54,050 nucleotides of DNA from Terriglobales bacterium (GTDB lineage Bacteria > Acidobacteriota > Terriglobia > Terriglobales > Acidobacteriaceae), in NCBI GenBank assembly GCA_035764005.1, contig DASTZZ010000068.1, forward strand, positions 1-54,050. The letters are read 5' to 3'. Position numbers and translations under genes: made by a program. Below the pieces are notes generated by a model. It saw only the letters and a list, made by a program, of their open reading frames with translations, had not been told where the DNA came from and did no database searches. Position 1 is the first letter of the stretch. Every line of letters starts with the position of its first letter. Shown in pieces: positions 17,110 to 26,331 of this stretch.

Positions 17110-18363
17110 TTACGGACGTAATCGCCCATGAGGAGTGCTAAGTGATTGAAGGCCATCGACTAGCGCACCACGAAATCTGCTCCATGGATAGCGTTCTGCA
17201 CTGTTTCGGGCAGCAAAACGCATCTCGGTCAGTTCGTCCCGGTGGCGGAATATCCATTCGATTTTGGCACTGAGCGCGGCGAGATCAGCGGATGGAACCA
17301 CAAATCCATTTTGTCCCGAGGAAATCAGGTCGGAAGCCCCGCAGCTCTCGGTTACCAGCGCCGGAGTTCCGCACGCCATTGCTTCCAGCACGACATGACC
17401 GAATCCGTCGCTCAATGATGGAAGGCAAAGCAAGTCGGCTTGCTGGTATTCGGCACGAAGCTGTTCGCGATCTAGCGCACCCAGGAACGTTGCTTGCGTC
17501 CTGTATTCACGTATAAAGCCGCGATTTTCGCTTGAGACTCTGCCCGCAATCCTGAGTTCTGAATCGGGAAGACTCAGGCAGCGCCATGCCTCCAGCAAGT
17601 AATGCAATCCCTTCTGACGCGCGATCTGGCCGGCGAATAGGACTGTGAATTTGTTTTTTATTCTTTGCTGGGGACGAAAAAAATCGAGGTCAACGCCGTA
17701 AGGAATTACCTGGATGCGCTCAGGCTCGACGCCATTCTCAATGAGGGTTTTGCGCGTGTAGGTTGAAGCTACGATGCATAAGTCGGCGAGCAATGGCTCT
17801 CGAGAATACGTTTCAAGAGCCTTATCCGGCCACGTGAGCTCATTGAATGCGCCTTCGATCACGTCAGGACGCAACGAGTCACTCGCAAGTGCTGTCCGGA
17901 CCGAAACGGGATGCGGCTGGATTTGCAAGAGGACCTTCGGAGCGTCGTCTGCATTCCCGAATGCGCTCGTCGCCACGTGCGAATACGCGATCATCCCACA
18001 GCCACTCTTCCGCGCGGCTTCGCCGGCACAGTCGCCTAATAGATGCGCATAGCGAATCCATGCGGATGCATCGCGTCGAGTTCTGAACAAATATTTAAGG
18101 CTCGTCTCAACTTTGGTTGACGGTAGCTCCGGAACAAAGCGGCGCTGCCCGCGTTTCTGTATTGCCGAAGGAATGAGCCTGCTTAAGGCAATTCGATCAA
18201 GGGGTGTATAGAAGTCAGTGAAGAACCGTTGCAGGAGACCCGCTTCGTGAAGAGCGATCGGGACTTGATACGCGTCGCGGGCGCCTGCGCCTACAACGAT
18301 CCACCTTGTCGCTTTCGGTTTTACTTGGTCAGGAATATGGAATGTAATGCGCGAAGCCGACAT
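17110..18363 (-). CDS. Family 4-type glycosyltransferase
   Basis: The C-terminal GT-B domain carries the donor-site signature LFAGQIARQKGLHYLLEAWR and the EX7E-like stretch PSLSDGFGHVVLEAMACGTP. The N-terminal half is less conserved, as usual for the acceptor domain, and includes VGAGARDAYQVPIALHEAG. It probably adds a sugar to a lipid-linked or cell-surface glycan. The frame is open upstream to 18444, but that would overlap the lipoprotein gene by 41 bp; the ATG at 18363 gives MSASRITF and leaves a 40-bp gap. It is last in the minus-strand run of channel, LpxD, regulator and lipoprotein, which suggests envelope biogenesis. Confidence 0.88.
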   Translation of the reverse strand: MSASRITFHIPDQVKPKATRWIVVGAGARDAYQVPIALHEAGLLQRFFTDFYTPLDRIALSRLIPSAIQKRGQRRFVPELPSTKVETSLKYLFRTRRDASAWIRYAHLLGDCAGEAARKSGCGMIAYSHVATSAFGNADDAPKVLLQIQPHPVSVRTALASDSLRPDVIEGAFNELTWPDKALETYSREPLLADLCIVASTYTRKTLIENGVEPERIQVIPYGVDLDFFRPQQRIKNKFTVLFAGQIARQKGLHYLLEAWRCLSLPDSELRIAGRVSSENRGFIREYRTQATFLGALDREQLRAEYQQADLLCLPSLSDGFGHVVLEAMACGTPALVTESCGASDLISSGQNGFVVPSADLAALSAKIEWIFRHRDELTEMRFAARNSAERYPWSRFRGALVDGLQSLSTPHGRLRP

Positions 18364-18403
18364 GAGAACGCGGCATGATAACCGCTGGTTTGATTGCTGC
18401 CAA

Positions 18404-18772
18404 TCATTTCTTCTCGATTGTCGTGTGCCACTGCTGGTTTGCATCCTGGTCGATCACGATGATTAGCCGCCCGGATTCTCCCGCGCGTACAGATCCTTGC
18501 TTTTTGCGAACGGTCTTTGCTTCCGGCAGCTCAAAGCTAAGCGTGAGGTCCCCCTCCGAGGTCGGTTTGATGTGGTACCAATATGAAGCTCCAGGCGCGA
18601 TCTTTCCTGTTCCAAACGCCGCTCCCGGATAATCAAGTTCGACGTTTCGCAGCGGCACTTTGCTGTTGTTTTGAATGGTGACGTTGATTCCGCTGGAGTG
18701 ACAGGCGAGTCCCAGGACAGCGCAGAAGCCGACCAGAAAGTAGAGAACTGCTTTTACTCGAAGATTACGCAC
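18404..18772 (-). CDS. Small lipoprotein of unknown function
   Basis: The start is a GTG at 18772, overlapping the stop of the receiver-PAS gene by 8 bp, so translation is probably coupled. A lipobox (VLGLAC, Cys at about residue 24) follows a hydrophobic leader and predicts a lipid anchor. The rest is about 98 residues of beta-rich sequence (INVTIQNNSKVPLRNVELD, SYWYHIKPTSEGDLTLSF), which looks like a small immunoglobulin-like sandwich. I recognise no named family. Its place between a regulator and a glycosyltransferase suggests an envelope role. Confidence 0.7.
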   Translation of the reverse strand: MRNLRVKAVLYFLVGFCAVLGLACHSSGINVTIQNNSKVPLRNVELDYPGAAFGTGKIAPGASYWYHIKPTSEGDLTLSFELPEAKTVRKKQGSVRAGESGRLIIVIDQDANQQWHTTIEKK

Positions 18773-19565
18773 GAGTAGGGTCCGACATTTTCACGGGATC
18801 TTTGCGTTCGAGGATACGAGCGCTGAGGACAACGCCATCGCGATTGTCATGCAGTCTCAGAGAAAAGACGAGCACGTTCCAAATGTACCGTGGACTCTTC
18901 TTCGGCAGCGGCAGACCCCGAAAAGTTCGATCAATGTAAGTCTCGCGAGTGTCTGCGACGGTGCGAATGATCTCCTGCCAGTCCTCGCCCAATTCAGGAA
19001 ATTCCTTGAACAAATTTCTGCCAATGAACCAGGATCGCTTTTTGTCGAGCAGCTTGGCCAAACTTTCATTTACATATTGCCAATTACCATCGCGATCCAT
19101 GATCTCGAGCACCACATCATCGCCCATGGCCATGTTTATGCGCGAGTAGTAAAAATCCCGCGCATCGACTACAACGGGTTTTCCCCGCCGCTTTGCTTCG
19201 AACGAGCGCAGCGCGTTGAGCAGATCATCGACCGAGCTGTAGCCCTTAAGCAAGTGCATGTCTTCCACACCGCCGAACCGGCGCTCCAGCGTAGCCGAAA
19301 GAATAATGATTGGAACTTGAGGACGCTTCTCGCGTAGCGTGTTGGCGACTTCGGTGCCGAACTTGCCCGCACCGAGGTGGTAGTCGAGCACAGCGATATC
19401 GGCCTCATGTAAGCGGGCCTCCGCTTCTTCGATTGAAGACGCAGTTACGGCCACATAGCCGTGTTTGCGCAGAATGGCGGAGCGGAGAAAGAGGTTGTCG
19501 ATGTGATCGTCGAGCAGCAGAACTCGGATGGGCTGGCCTGCGGCTGACGGCTTCTTGTCTTCCAT
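18765..19565 (-). CDS. Response regulator with receiver and PAS domains
   Basis: The receiver domain (about residues 10-120 from the ATG at 19565) has the acidic pair in VLLLDDH, the phosphoacceptor aspartate in AVLDYHLG, a serine switch in IILSATLERR and a lysine in LLKGYSS. A PAS domain follows (about 140-255: DDVVLEIMDRDGNWQYVNESL, DKKRSWFIGRNLF). There is no DNA-binding or kinase domain, so output is probably by protein contact. The longer frame to 19610 adds a low-complexity leader. The lipoprotein gene overlaps its end, and lpxD lies 80 bp upstream. Confidence 0.85.
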   Translation of the reverse strand: MEDKKPSAAGQPIRVLLLDDHIDNLFLRSAILRKHGYVAVTASSIEEAEARLHEADIAVLDYHLGAGKFGTEVANTLREKRPQVPIIILSATLERRFGGVEDMHLLKGYSSVDDLLNALRSFEAKRRGKPVVVDARDFYYSRINMAMGDDVVLEIMDRDGNWQYVNESLAKLLDKKRSWFIGRNLFKEFPELGEDWQEIIRTVADTRETYIDRTFRGLPLPKKSPRYIWNVLVFSLRLHDNRDGVVLSARILERKDPVKMSDPTRA

Positions 19566-19645
19566 CGTGATAGAGGAATGCCCCGGCCCGTCCATTGTCC
19601 CGCTACTCACCTCAGGTGCTTGGATGCGAGCACGTCATTACGAGT

Positions 19646-20677
19646 CTATTCGATGGCTGCCGCTTCTCGCGCACCTGTACCACGCGAGGAAGCCCGCAAG
19701 CTCCGCGCGAGCTCCGGCAGGCGATTGAAGACTGCGACTGCCCGCAGCCATTGCCGGTTTTCAATGGCTGGATAGCCGCTGACCACTTTTCCTGCGGGGA
19801 CATCGTTGGGGATCCCACTCTGCGCGGTCGCGATGACTCCATCCCCAATGGAGCAGTGCCCCGCTACCCCGACCTGACCGGCGAGGATGACATCGTTGCC
19901 CACTTCTGTAGAACCGGCCAGCCCTACCTGAGCACAAAGCAACGTCCTCTGGCCCACTTTGGAACCGTGACCCACTTGGACGAGATTATCGATCTTCGAT
20001 CCGCGTCCAACGCGTGTTTCGCCGATGCTGGCGCGATCGACGCAGGCATTGGCCTGAACTTCCACATCATCTTCGAGCACCGCAGGGCCGGACTGAACAA
20101 TCTTGTGCCATTCGCTTTTCTCGTCTTTCGCAAAGCCGAATCCGTCTGCCCCGATGACTGCGCCGTTCTGGAGAATGACGTCGTCTCCCACAATGCAGTT
20201 TTCTCTAACAACCGCATGTGCGTGGGCGAAAAAATTGTCTCCGATGCGAGCGCCCGCGTAGATGACCACATGGGCGAGCAGCGTGCAGTTATCGCCGATC
20301 TCAGCGCCTGGCTCAATCACCACATAAGGTCCGATGGAAGCCCCTTTTCCGATCTTGGCGCTCGCATCGATGACGGCGGTCTTGTGAATGCCCGGTTGGC
20401 GCATCGGTGTCGAATAAAAGAACTCGATGGTGCGAGCAAAGGCGAGATATGGATTCTCATGTCGAAGCAGCGGACGTGAGAGGGGAGGAAAGTCGCTTCC
20501 CACGATGATGAGCGACGCCGCAGTGGATCGGGCCGCTGCTGCATATTTCGGATTGGCCACGAAGGTCGCCTGTCCCGCGGATGCTTCTTCGATTCCCGCC
20601 ACTCCTGTGATATCGACGTCTGACGAAGCGTTTTCCAGCCGTCCGCCGAGCCGTTGCGCAAGCTCATGAAGTTTCAT
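19646..20677 (-). CDS. lpxD: UDP-3-O-acylglucosamine N-acyltransferase
   Basis: LpxD adds the second acyl chain in lipid A synthesis. The N-terminal uridine-binding domain (MKLHELAQRLGGRLE, ASAGQATFVANPKYAA) is followed by left-handed beta-helix hexapeptides (IGKGASIGPYVVIEPGAEIG, VGRGSKIDNLVQVGHGSKVG). The catalytic histidine lies in NLVQVGHGSKVG. Length (343) is typical. It stands alone here, away from lpxA, fabZ or bamA, its usual neighbours. It follows the channel gene by 101 bp on the same strand. Confidence 0.95.
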   Translation of the reverse strand: MKLHELAQRLGGRLENASSDVDITGVAGIEEASAGQATFVANPKYAAAARSTAASLIIVGSDFPPLSRPLLRHENPYLAFARTIEFFYSTPMRQPGIHKTAVIDASAKIGKGASIGPYVVIEPGAEIGDNCTLLAHVVIYAGARIGDNFFAHAHAVVRENCIVGDDVILQNGAVIGADGFGFAKDEKSEWHKIVQSGPAVLEDDVEVQANACVDRASIGETRVGRGSKIDNLVQVGHGSKVGQRTLLCAQVGLAGSTEVGNDVILAGQVGVAGHCSIGDGVIATAQSGIPNDVPAGKVVSGYPAIENRQWLRAVAVFNRLPELARSLRASSRGTGAREAAAIE

Positions 20678-20778
20678 GCGGGCAATTCTAGTCGGGTCGC
20701 TTGCGAGGACACTAGCTCTCCGGAAAGAGCGCAGAACGTGGGGAAAGTGGCAGCCTGTGCCTACCCGTCACCCCCGCT

Positions 20779-22752
20779 TTACTGCTTTCCGTCACTCTCC
20801 GCCTTCACCTCATGCGGTTCACCAGATACCGGCGAAGTTGAAACTGCTTGAATGTTCGGTGTTCCCGAACCGACCAATTTCAAGCGTGGAGATTTCGCCA
20901 GCGCGGCCAGAACTTCGCGAGTGATGTGGTCGTCGATCTCCGCCGCATTGTCGAGTTCGACGGGATATCGGATGACAACTTCAAGCCCGGCTTGCGCGAG
21001 TCGCAGGCGGCTCACAGGTTTTGGAGTTGCCGCCCGCACGTTGAGCAGGTTCTGCATCTGGCGATGCTCTTGCTCGATGCGCTCACGATATCCGGCGTAT
21101 ACCTTTTCGACGGCTCCGAGAATTCGCGATTCCGCCAGCTTGATATCACTGTCGGGAGCGAGTGTGAGCGAGACCTCGTGCCAGATGAAGTTTGTTCCCG
21201 GGGCCTGCTTGTAGAAACTCGCAGTGGGCTGGAAGACGATCGAATTGGAAAACACGACCACGCGTCCGGTGGGCTGAATGTAGTTTCCGCTTCCTCCCAT
21301 TTCCATGAGGTGCAGGCGGACAAGGCCGATGTCAATCACATCTCCGGTGACTCCGGAGATCTGCACTCGATCTCCGACGCGGACGCCATAGCGACCTATT
21401 AAGAAGAAGTAGCCTGCGATTGCAAGGATGACGTTCTGCAAAGCCACGGCAATCCCGGCGGTAATTAATCCAGCAAAGGTTGCGAGGGACCCGATTTCAG
21501 TGGCAAGCGCGAAGGCAATCGTAATTCCGATCACGAGCCAGAGGAGGATTCGGCGCAACAAAAGGAACTGATAGCGTCGGCGGAAGTCGTGGACGTAGCG
21601 AAATGTTGCCCGTTTCCAGACCTCGCCCAAAACTATGAATGTGACAACCACCAGCGCCAGCACCAGCAGGCGGACACCGAGGTTCTTCACATCCATCTGG
21701 TATTGCGCCTTCACGGCGTTACGCCAGCGGGCCAGATTGCTCTTATAAAGATCAAGCAGCACCGCCTGTTTGCTGAGGGGCAGTACCAAACTGGAATTCT
21801 GCTTAAATTGCGCCGTGAGGGCGTCGAGTTCACGCTTTTGCTGTTTCAGCCCGCCGACGTCGCTGGTATCGGCTGCCTGCGCGAGTTCATTTCCTCGCTG
21901 AACCAGGGGAGCGATGTTCTTTGACAGCGGTGTGCGCAAGTCCTGCGCGGTTTGCGCAAAGGCATCGCTCGCGCGAATGCTGTCGTCGATGCTGTGAATC
22001 TTGCGCGTAAGCGCGAAGACGTCGGTAATCAGCGCTAACAATCCCGAGGGCTGTTCGCGGCGCGGTGCGGCCGACGCATTGTTGCTCGATGAGGATGAGC
22101 CGCTGCCGGATTTGCTCTGGTTGTCGGAATTTGCAGATGCAGGAGTCGCACTGCTGAGCGTAATCTCCGGCACGGAGCGCTGCAGCTCCTGCACTTTCGC
22201 AAGAAGGTTGCCGCTCGATGTACCCGAAGAGCCGGCATTCGAGAATTGCAGAATATTGTGAACGGCGTCGCTTCGAGCTTGCGCCAGAGCCAGTTCCGAT
22301 TGCAGCTCATCGATCGTCGCCTGCAGCTTCGGTCGCGCTGACGGCCGCGCTTTGTCGAGCTCGTTCCGCGTCTGCTCAATCTCTGCCTGAGTCTGACGGA
22401 TCGTGTCGTCAGTCTGCGTGGCAATGCGCATCAGATTTTGGAAACGAGAGCTGGCCGTGTTCTGGGATATTTCAGGCGCAGCTTGTGCACTTGCGAGCTG
22501 AGCAGCAGCGCGTCCGAAATCGAACGAGAGCCGAACGATCTGGTTTGCCATCTGCCGATCGTCATTGACGAACAGCGTATCCGTCGCGTCGGTCGCACTG
22601 TCTTCTTCGACGGCGAGATGACGGTACCAATCGATGGATTGATTGAGATAACTGAGGACCTGTTGAGGATCCGGCGTCGCCAGGTTTGGCGCCGGTGCGG
22701 TGCTCTGGGCAAGGCACGTGATCGTGCTCAGTGCAAGCAGAGCAGCTCGCAA
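20779..22752 (-). CDS. Large MscS-family mechanosensitive channel
   Basis: After a signal peptide (ALLALSTITCLAQ) comes a periplasmic region of about 330 residues. It has coiled-coil stretches (IRQTQAEIEQTRNELDKARP) and a serine-rich linker. About four membrane segments follow from residue 355. The pore helix and MscS beta domain are recognisable: AGLITAGIAVALQNVILAIAGYFFLI and VGDRVQISGVTGDVIDIGL. Such channels release solutes on osmotic down-shock. The coding start is unclear: TTG at 22752 is the longest listed, while a purine-rich AGGAAGAAGG lies about 20 bp further upstream near a possible CTG. It heads the run to lpxD. Confidence 0.88.
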   Translation of the reverse strand: MRAALLALSTITCLAQSTAPAPNLATPDPQQVLSYLNQSIDWYRHLAVEEDSATDATDTLFVNDDRQMANQIVRLSFDFGRAAAQLASAQAAPEISQNTASSRFQNLMRIATQTDDTIRQTQAEIEQTRNELDKARPSARPKLQATIDELQSELALAQARSDAVHNILQFSNAGSSGTSSGNLLAKVQELQRSVPEITLSSATPASANSDNQSKSGSGSSSSSNNASAAPRREQPSGLLALITDVFALTRKIHSIDDSIRASDAFAQTAQDLRTPLSKNIAPLVQRGNELAQAADTSDVGGLKQQKRELDALTAQFKQNSSLVLPLSKQAVLLDLYKSNLARWRNAVKAQYQMDVKNLGVRLLVLALVVVTFIVLGEVWKRATFRYVHDFRRRYQFLLLRRILLWLVIGITIAFALATEIGSLATFAGLITAGIAVALQNVILAIAGYFFLIGRYGVRVGDRVQISGVTGDVIDIGLVRLHLMEMGGSGNYIQPTGRVVVFSNSIVFQPTASFYKQAPGTNFIWHEVSLTLAPDSDIKLAESRILGAVEKVYAGYRERIEQEHRQMQNLLNVRAATPKPVSRLRLAQAGLEVVIRYPVELDNAAEIDDHITREVLAALAKSPRLKLVGSGTPNIQAVSTSPVSGEPHEVKAESDGKQ

Positions 22753-22900
22753 TGCGTCTTTGCGCAGCTGAGAGATACCTTCTTCCTCGCGTCCGGTGTG
22801 GGAGTAAGGAAAAAATAGGATGCAGGAGACGAGCTGCTCGTTGCAATCGCGCCGTTACTTTCGTCGTGCAACTCTCGCGCGAGCGCGATTCATTACGTTG

Positions 22901-22938
22901 GTAATAGCTCGCAACTGGTATTACACAACTATTACACA
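22901..22938. promoter_or_regulatory. Candidate operator upstream of the desaturase gene
   Basis: TATTACACA occurs twice (22919-22927 and 22930-22938), 11 bp apart, one helical turn. GTAATA at 22901 and TATTAC at 22919 also form an inverted repeat. The block lies 61-98 bp before the desaturase ATG in a 246-bp divergent region, so it may be a regulator site for fatty-acid desaturation. Confidence 0.4.
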
Positions 22939-22998
22939 CTCAGCGGCGCGCTGTTGCTATCGTGAAATACGGAGCTAAAGGTAAATCGAACGGAGACT

Positions 22999-23922
22999 AT
23001 GAGCGCAATCATTACACCTGACAGTCTCAGTCAGCCTGCGGTTACGCAGGTCTATACCGCCAAGCGCGGAAAGATCAACTGGTACACAGCATTCATCATG
23101 GCTGTGTTCCATGCCGGAGCCATCGCTGCGCTGTTCATGTTTTCATGGAAGGCACTGCTGGTCACCGCTATTCTTTGGTATTTCTCGCTCAGTTTCGGAA
23201 TTGGAATGGGCTACCATCGCCTGCTGACGCATCGTGGTTACAAAGTTCCAAAATGGTTCGAATATTTTCTTACCGTGTGCGCGACTCTTGCACTTGAAGG
23301 CGGACCGATCTTCTGGGTAGGCACGCACCGCATCCATCACCAGACCAGCGACCGCGAAGGGGATCCCCATAGCCCGCGTGATGGCGGCTGGTGGGCGCAC
23401 ATGGGATGGATCCTCAGTGGCGAGGTCCTGCACCACGGCAATCCCGAATTGGAACGATACACTCCCGATCTCCGCCGCGATAAATTCCATGTTTGGCTTT
23501 CAAAGTGGCACTGGGTCCCGCTCACCACGTTGGGCATAATCCTGCTCGCACTGGGTGGATGGAGCTACCTCTTGTGGGGTATCTTCTTCCGCGTGACCGT
23601 TGGATTACACGCCACTTGGCTTGTGAATTCCGCCACGCACATGTGGGGCAGCCGTCGCTTCATCACGAAAGACGACTCCACGAACAACTGGTGGGTTGCG
23701 ATGGTAACCTTCGGTGAAGGATGGCACAACAATCATCATGCGCATCCCATTTCGGCCCGACATGGACTCGCGTGGTACGAAATAGATTTGAACTATCTGG
23801 GCATCCGGATGCTTAAGATTTTTGGCTTGGCAAAAGACATTAAAGTTGTAAATCTTCCGGAAAAACTGGCCGAGCAGGAAAAGAAACTCGCCACCGGAAC
23901 AACAGAATTGGTTTCTGCATAA
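22999..23922 (+). CDS. Membrane fatty-acid (acyl-CoA delta-9 type) desaturase
   Basis: The three histidine boxes that bind the di-iron centre are present: HRLLTH (about residue 74), HRIHHQ (about 112) and HNNHHAH (about 250). Membrane segments near 30-70 and 175-205 match the topology of stearoyl-CoA desaturases, as does the length (307). The enzyme puts a double bond in a saturated acyl chain, using electrons from an external donor, and so tunes membrane fluidity. GGAGA lies just before the ATG. A strong terminator follows the stop. The channel gene is transcribed away from it. Confidence 0.93.
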   Translation: MSAIITPDSLSQPAVTQVYTAKRGKINWYTAFIMAVFHAGAIAALFMFSWKALLVTAILWYFSLSFGIGMGYHRLLTHRGYKVPKWFEYFLTVCATLALEGGPIFWVGTHRIHHQTSDREGDPHSPRDGGWWAHMGWILSGEVLHHGNPELERYTPDLRRDKFHVWLSKWHWVPLTTLGIILLALGGWSYLLWGIFFRVTVGLHATWLVNSATHMWGSRRFITKDDSTNNWWVAMVTFGEGWHNNHHAHPISARHGLAWYEIDLNYLGIRMLKIFGLAKDIKVVNLPEKLAEQEKKLATGTTELVSA

Positions 23923-23938
23923 ACACCCCCTCGAATTC

Positions 23939-23971
23939 ATGGCATCCGCAATGCGGATGCCATCTTTGTTT
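23939..23971 (+). terminator. Terminator after the desaturase gene
   Basis: ATGGCATCCGC (23939-23949) and GCGGATGCCAT (23953-23963) form a perfect 11-bp stem with a 3-nt loop, followed by CTTTGTTT. Confidence 0.85.
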
Positions 23972-24266
23972 GGGGTATGTACGCCTGAGGAACCCCCTTC
24001 GCAGAATACCGACTTGCCCGTCAGGCGGTTGGGGCGCAATTGCCGTATAGGACAAAGTGCGAAAAGTAGCGCAAAAGGAAAGATTCGAAGCTACCTTTCG
24101 ACGCTCTGCAAACAAGAAATACCCCATCGAGGCGAACAAGGCAGATCCAACTCCAATTTGGGAATAGCGCAAAACTTTGGAGAGGTTCTGTATCAGCAAT
24201 GCGTGCTGGCGTGTACCTCAGAAATATAAAGAAACGCGCCTGTGATGGAAGACGTGGTGAACGGAA
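23972..24266. other. Intergenic stretch without a recognisable gene
   Basis: This gap lies between converging genes. The only structure seen is a short inverted repeat, CGCCTGA near 23985 and TCAGGCG near 24019. A minus-strand frame of about 119 codons crosses it but runs through the desaturase terminator and end and lacks family features. Confidence 0.5.
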
Positions 24267-24827
24267 TCAACTTGCGCTCGCTGCTAAAGCCTGTTCGCGC
24301 ATCTGGACGCGATAGCGCCAGGCGAACCACGCGACCGTCGCAAGCATTCCACACCAAGCAACAAACCGCGTCGCCGATCCTATCTGAAGGGCGTGGGGCA
24401 GTATGCCCAGCCGCATGAAAATGTTGTACCAATCGTGGTCGGATTCGTCTGCTACAGCGCCAACGGTGACCAGCGGCAACGCTCGAGCAATAGCATCGCT
24501 CATGTAAGTGGCGACGCCGTTGAGGCTGTGAAAAAAGGCGAAAACGCAGAATGCTGTTCCCGGAATTTGCTGGCGGGTGGCGAAGTACCCGGCGAGCAGC
24601 GCGGGAACCAGCAACTGAAAGATGGTTCCTCCCCAGAGGTGCAGCGTGTCACCGAAGTAGCTGAAGAAAAGATGCCCACCTTCGTGAATCGGCAGGTGGA
24701 CGTTGTCGAGCAAAGTAAGCTGTCCGAAATTCCCGCCCAGATAGAACAGAAGCAGTCCGTAAAAGCTTAGCCAGCCATAGAACTCGATTCGTGAGACTGG
24801 TTGCCATTCAATTTCGGCAAGCTGCAT
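24267..24827 (-). CDS. Small membrane protein with a HEGGH motif (possible metalloprotease)
   Basis: This 186-residue protein has four or five hydrophobic segments (about 16-31, 65-80, 90-105 and 150-165). The motif HLPIHEGGHLFF at residues 44-55 has the HExxH form that binds zinc in metalloproteases, placed in a hydrophobic stretch as in site-2-type (M50) enzymes. A third metal ligand is not certain; TYMSDA near residue 107 or the acidic ADESDHDW near 128 could supply one. The protein is smaller than known M50 proteases. It stands alone, convergent with the desaturase. Enzyme function is inference from one motif. Confidence 0.6.
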   Translation of the reverse strand: MQLAEIEWQPVSRIEFYGWLSFYGLLLFYLGGNFGQLTLLDNVHLPIHEGGHLFFSYFGDTLHLWGGTIFQLLVPALLAGYFATRQQIPGTAFCVFAFFHSLNGVATYMSDAIARALPLVTVGAVADESDHDWYNIFMRLGILPHALQIGSATRFVAWCGMLATVAWFAWRYRVQMREQALAASAS

Positions 24828-25056
24828 GGCAGCATTCTAGGGCGAGACTTGCCCATGGCAGCTTCTCCCGCATATCGATGGTAACTAACGTACTGATTCT
24901 GACCGCGAGAATAGCTGACGTGAGGGCATTCAATGAAGGCAATAAGCCCGCCGCAATCCACAGACCTGCTGTACAACGCGCGAAAAAGCCTATCAACGTT
25001 GTAGCCAAATTCAGAATCCCTCCCTATACTCGAAAAGTAAGGCGTGGGATTCTGAA

Positions 25057-26319
25057 ATGGCGGAGCGAGTCCCAATTTGGTACAACGTTCTCGGAGGCCT
25101 GGCTGGTTCGGCTGAGGCCCACGGGACTGTTCAGAACATCGCAGCACAACTCCACGAGGAACTAAACCTCTCTTTGGCCATTGCTGTAGCCGAACACGAC
25201 AGTGATGAAATTGTGTGCGTCGCTAGCAGCGGTCCTGCCGCTCCCCCCATTGGAACGAAACTCAGTGTAGAGCAGGGGATTTGCGCAGCATGCGTTCGTC
25301 AGAATCGGCTGCAGCTCTCGAACGACACTGCCATCGATCCAATGCTCTCGGCTGAGCTTTGCGCGCGACTCCGCATTCGTTCCATTCTTTCAATTCCTCT
25401 GAGGCGACACTCGAGATGTGTCGGCCTCCTGGGCGCATTCTCCGATGTCGCCGGCCGATTTGAATTGTCCCTAATCGAGCGCCTTCGAACTGAAGCCGCA
25501 AGGATTGAATGTCTTTTTAAAACTTCGCCGAATGTTTCAGCTCGCGCTTCGGAACACATTGAGTTCGGATTCGAAGCTCCGAAGCTCGAAAGTGGCGAGT
25601 TAGCGAGAGCTTCCTCCGAGTATCGATCTTGGCTTGGTGGTTTTCTGGCATATGCCCGTCCCATTTCGATTGCCGCGCTTACAGGTTGCGCCTTCACGAT
25701 GGTCACCATTCTCCCGCGAACTGCTCGCTCCAAAACGTCAGTCCCGCACCAGCAAGTACTAGAGACTGCACAACAGGCGTTGCACGCTGGCGAGGGGGAA
25801 GACGCCAATTTCATCAGCAACCTAAACGCGGACAATTCCAAATTGCAGGACCTGCGCCAACGGGCAAACTCGGGCAACGTCGGCGCGCAAAGGCTGTTGG
25901 CTGCTCGATATGAAAGAGGTGATGGGCTCCTGCGCGACTCGCTCAAAGCATGCGTCTGGTACATCATTGCCGGCTCCAACGGAGACCTCGAAGCCAAAGA
26001 TCGCGCGGTTCGACTCTCGCATAGGCTTTCGCAATTTCAGATCGCGGAGATCCGCTTCAATGTAGGGAAAATGTACGCGCAGGGTACAGGAGTACACCGT
26101 GATCTCGTGGCGGCCTACTCATGGTTTACTTTGGCACAGGCAGCCGGAGATATTCGTGCTCGCGATGAGCAGGAGCAGCTCGAAGCCTCAATGACCCGCG
26201 AGCAAATATCCGAAGGATTGCGTCGTGCCTCTGACTGGCTGCTTGCGCATCGATCTGGCGCTGGTCAGCACACACGTGAACTTGCTGCGATCCCCCAACG
26301 ATGGCGCTCCGCTCGATAA
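25057..26319 (+). CDS. GAF domain, membrane segment and Sel1 repeats in one protein
   Basis: Residues about 20-150 form a GAF-type sensor (SVEQGICAACVRQNRLQL, LRIRSILSIPLRR). One membrane helix follows (about 200-225, ISIAALTGCAFTMVTIL). Two Sel1-like repeats follow (about 285-325, GAQRLLAARYERGDGLLRDS, and 335-375, VGKMYAQGTGVHRDLVAAYS). GAF domains bind small ligands and Sel1 repeats hold protein complexes together, so the protein may pass a cytoplasmic signal to the periplasm. I do not recall this order as a common architecture. A coiled-coil mini-gene starts 12 bp after its stop. Confidence 0.8.
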   Translation: MAERVPIWYNVLGGLAGSAEAHGTVQNIAAQLHEELNLSLAIAVAEHDSDEIVCVASSGPAAPPIGTKLSVEQGICAACVRQNRLQLSNDTAIDPMLSAELCARLRIRSILSIPLRRHSRCVGLLGAFSDVAGRFELSLIERLRTEAARIECLFKTSPNVSARASEHIEFGFEAPKLESGELARASSEYRSWLGGFLAYARPISIAALTGCAFTMVTILPRTARSKTSVPHQQVLETAQQALHAGEGEDANFISNLNADNSKLQDLRQRANSGNVGAQRLLAARYERGDGLLRDSLKACVWYIIAGSNGDLEAKDRAVRLSHRLSQFQIAEIRFNVGKMYAQGTGVHRDLVAAYSWFTLAQAAGDIRARDEQEQLEASMTREQISEGLRRASDWLLAHRSGAGQHTRELAAIPQRWRSAR

Positions 26320-26331
26320 AAATACATCACG

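Noticed and set aside
23840-24199. 119-codon minus-strand frame with a hydrophobic start
   Set aside because: It runs through the desaturase terminator and into that gene's end, and shows no family features.
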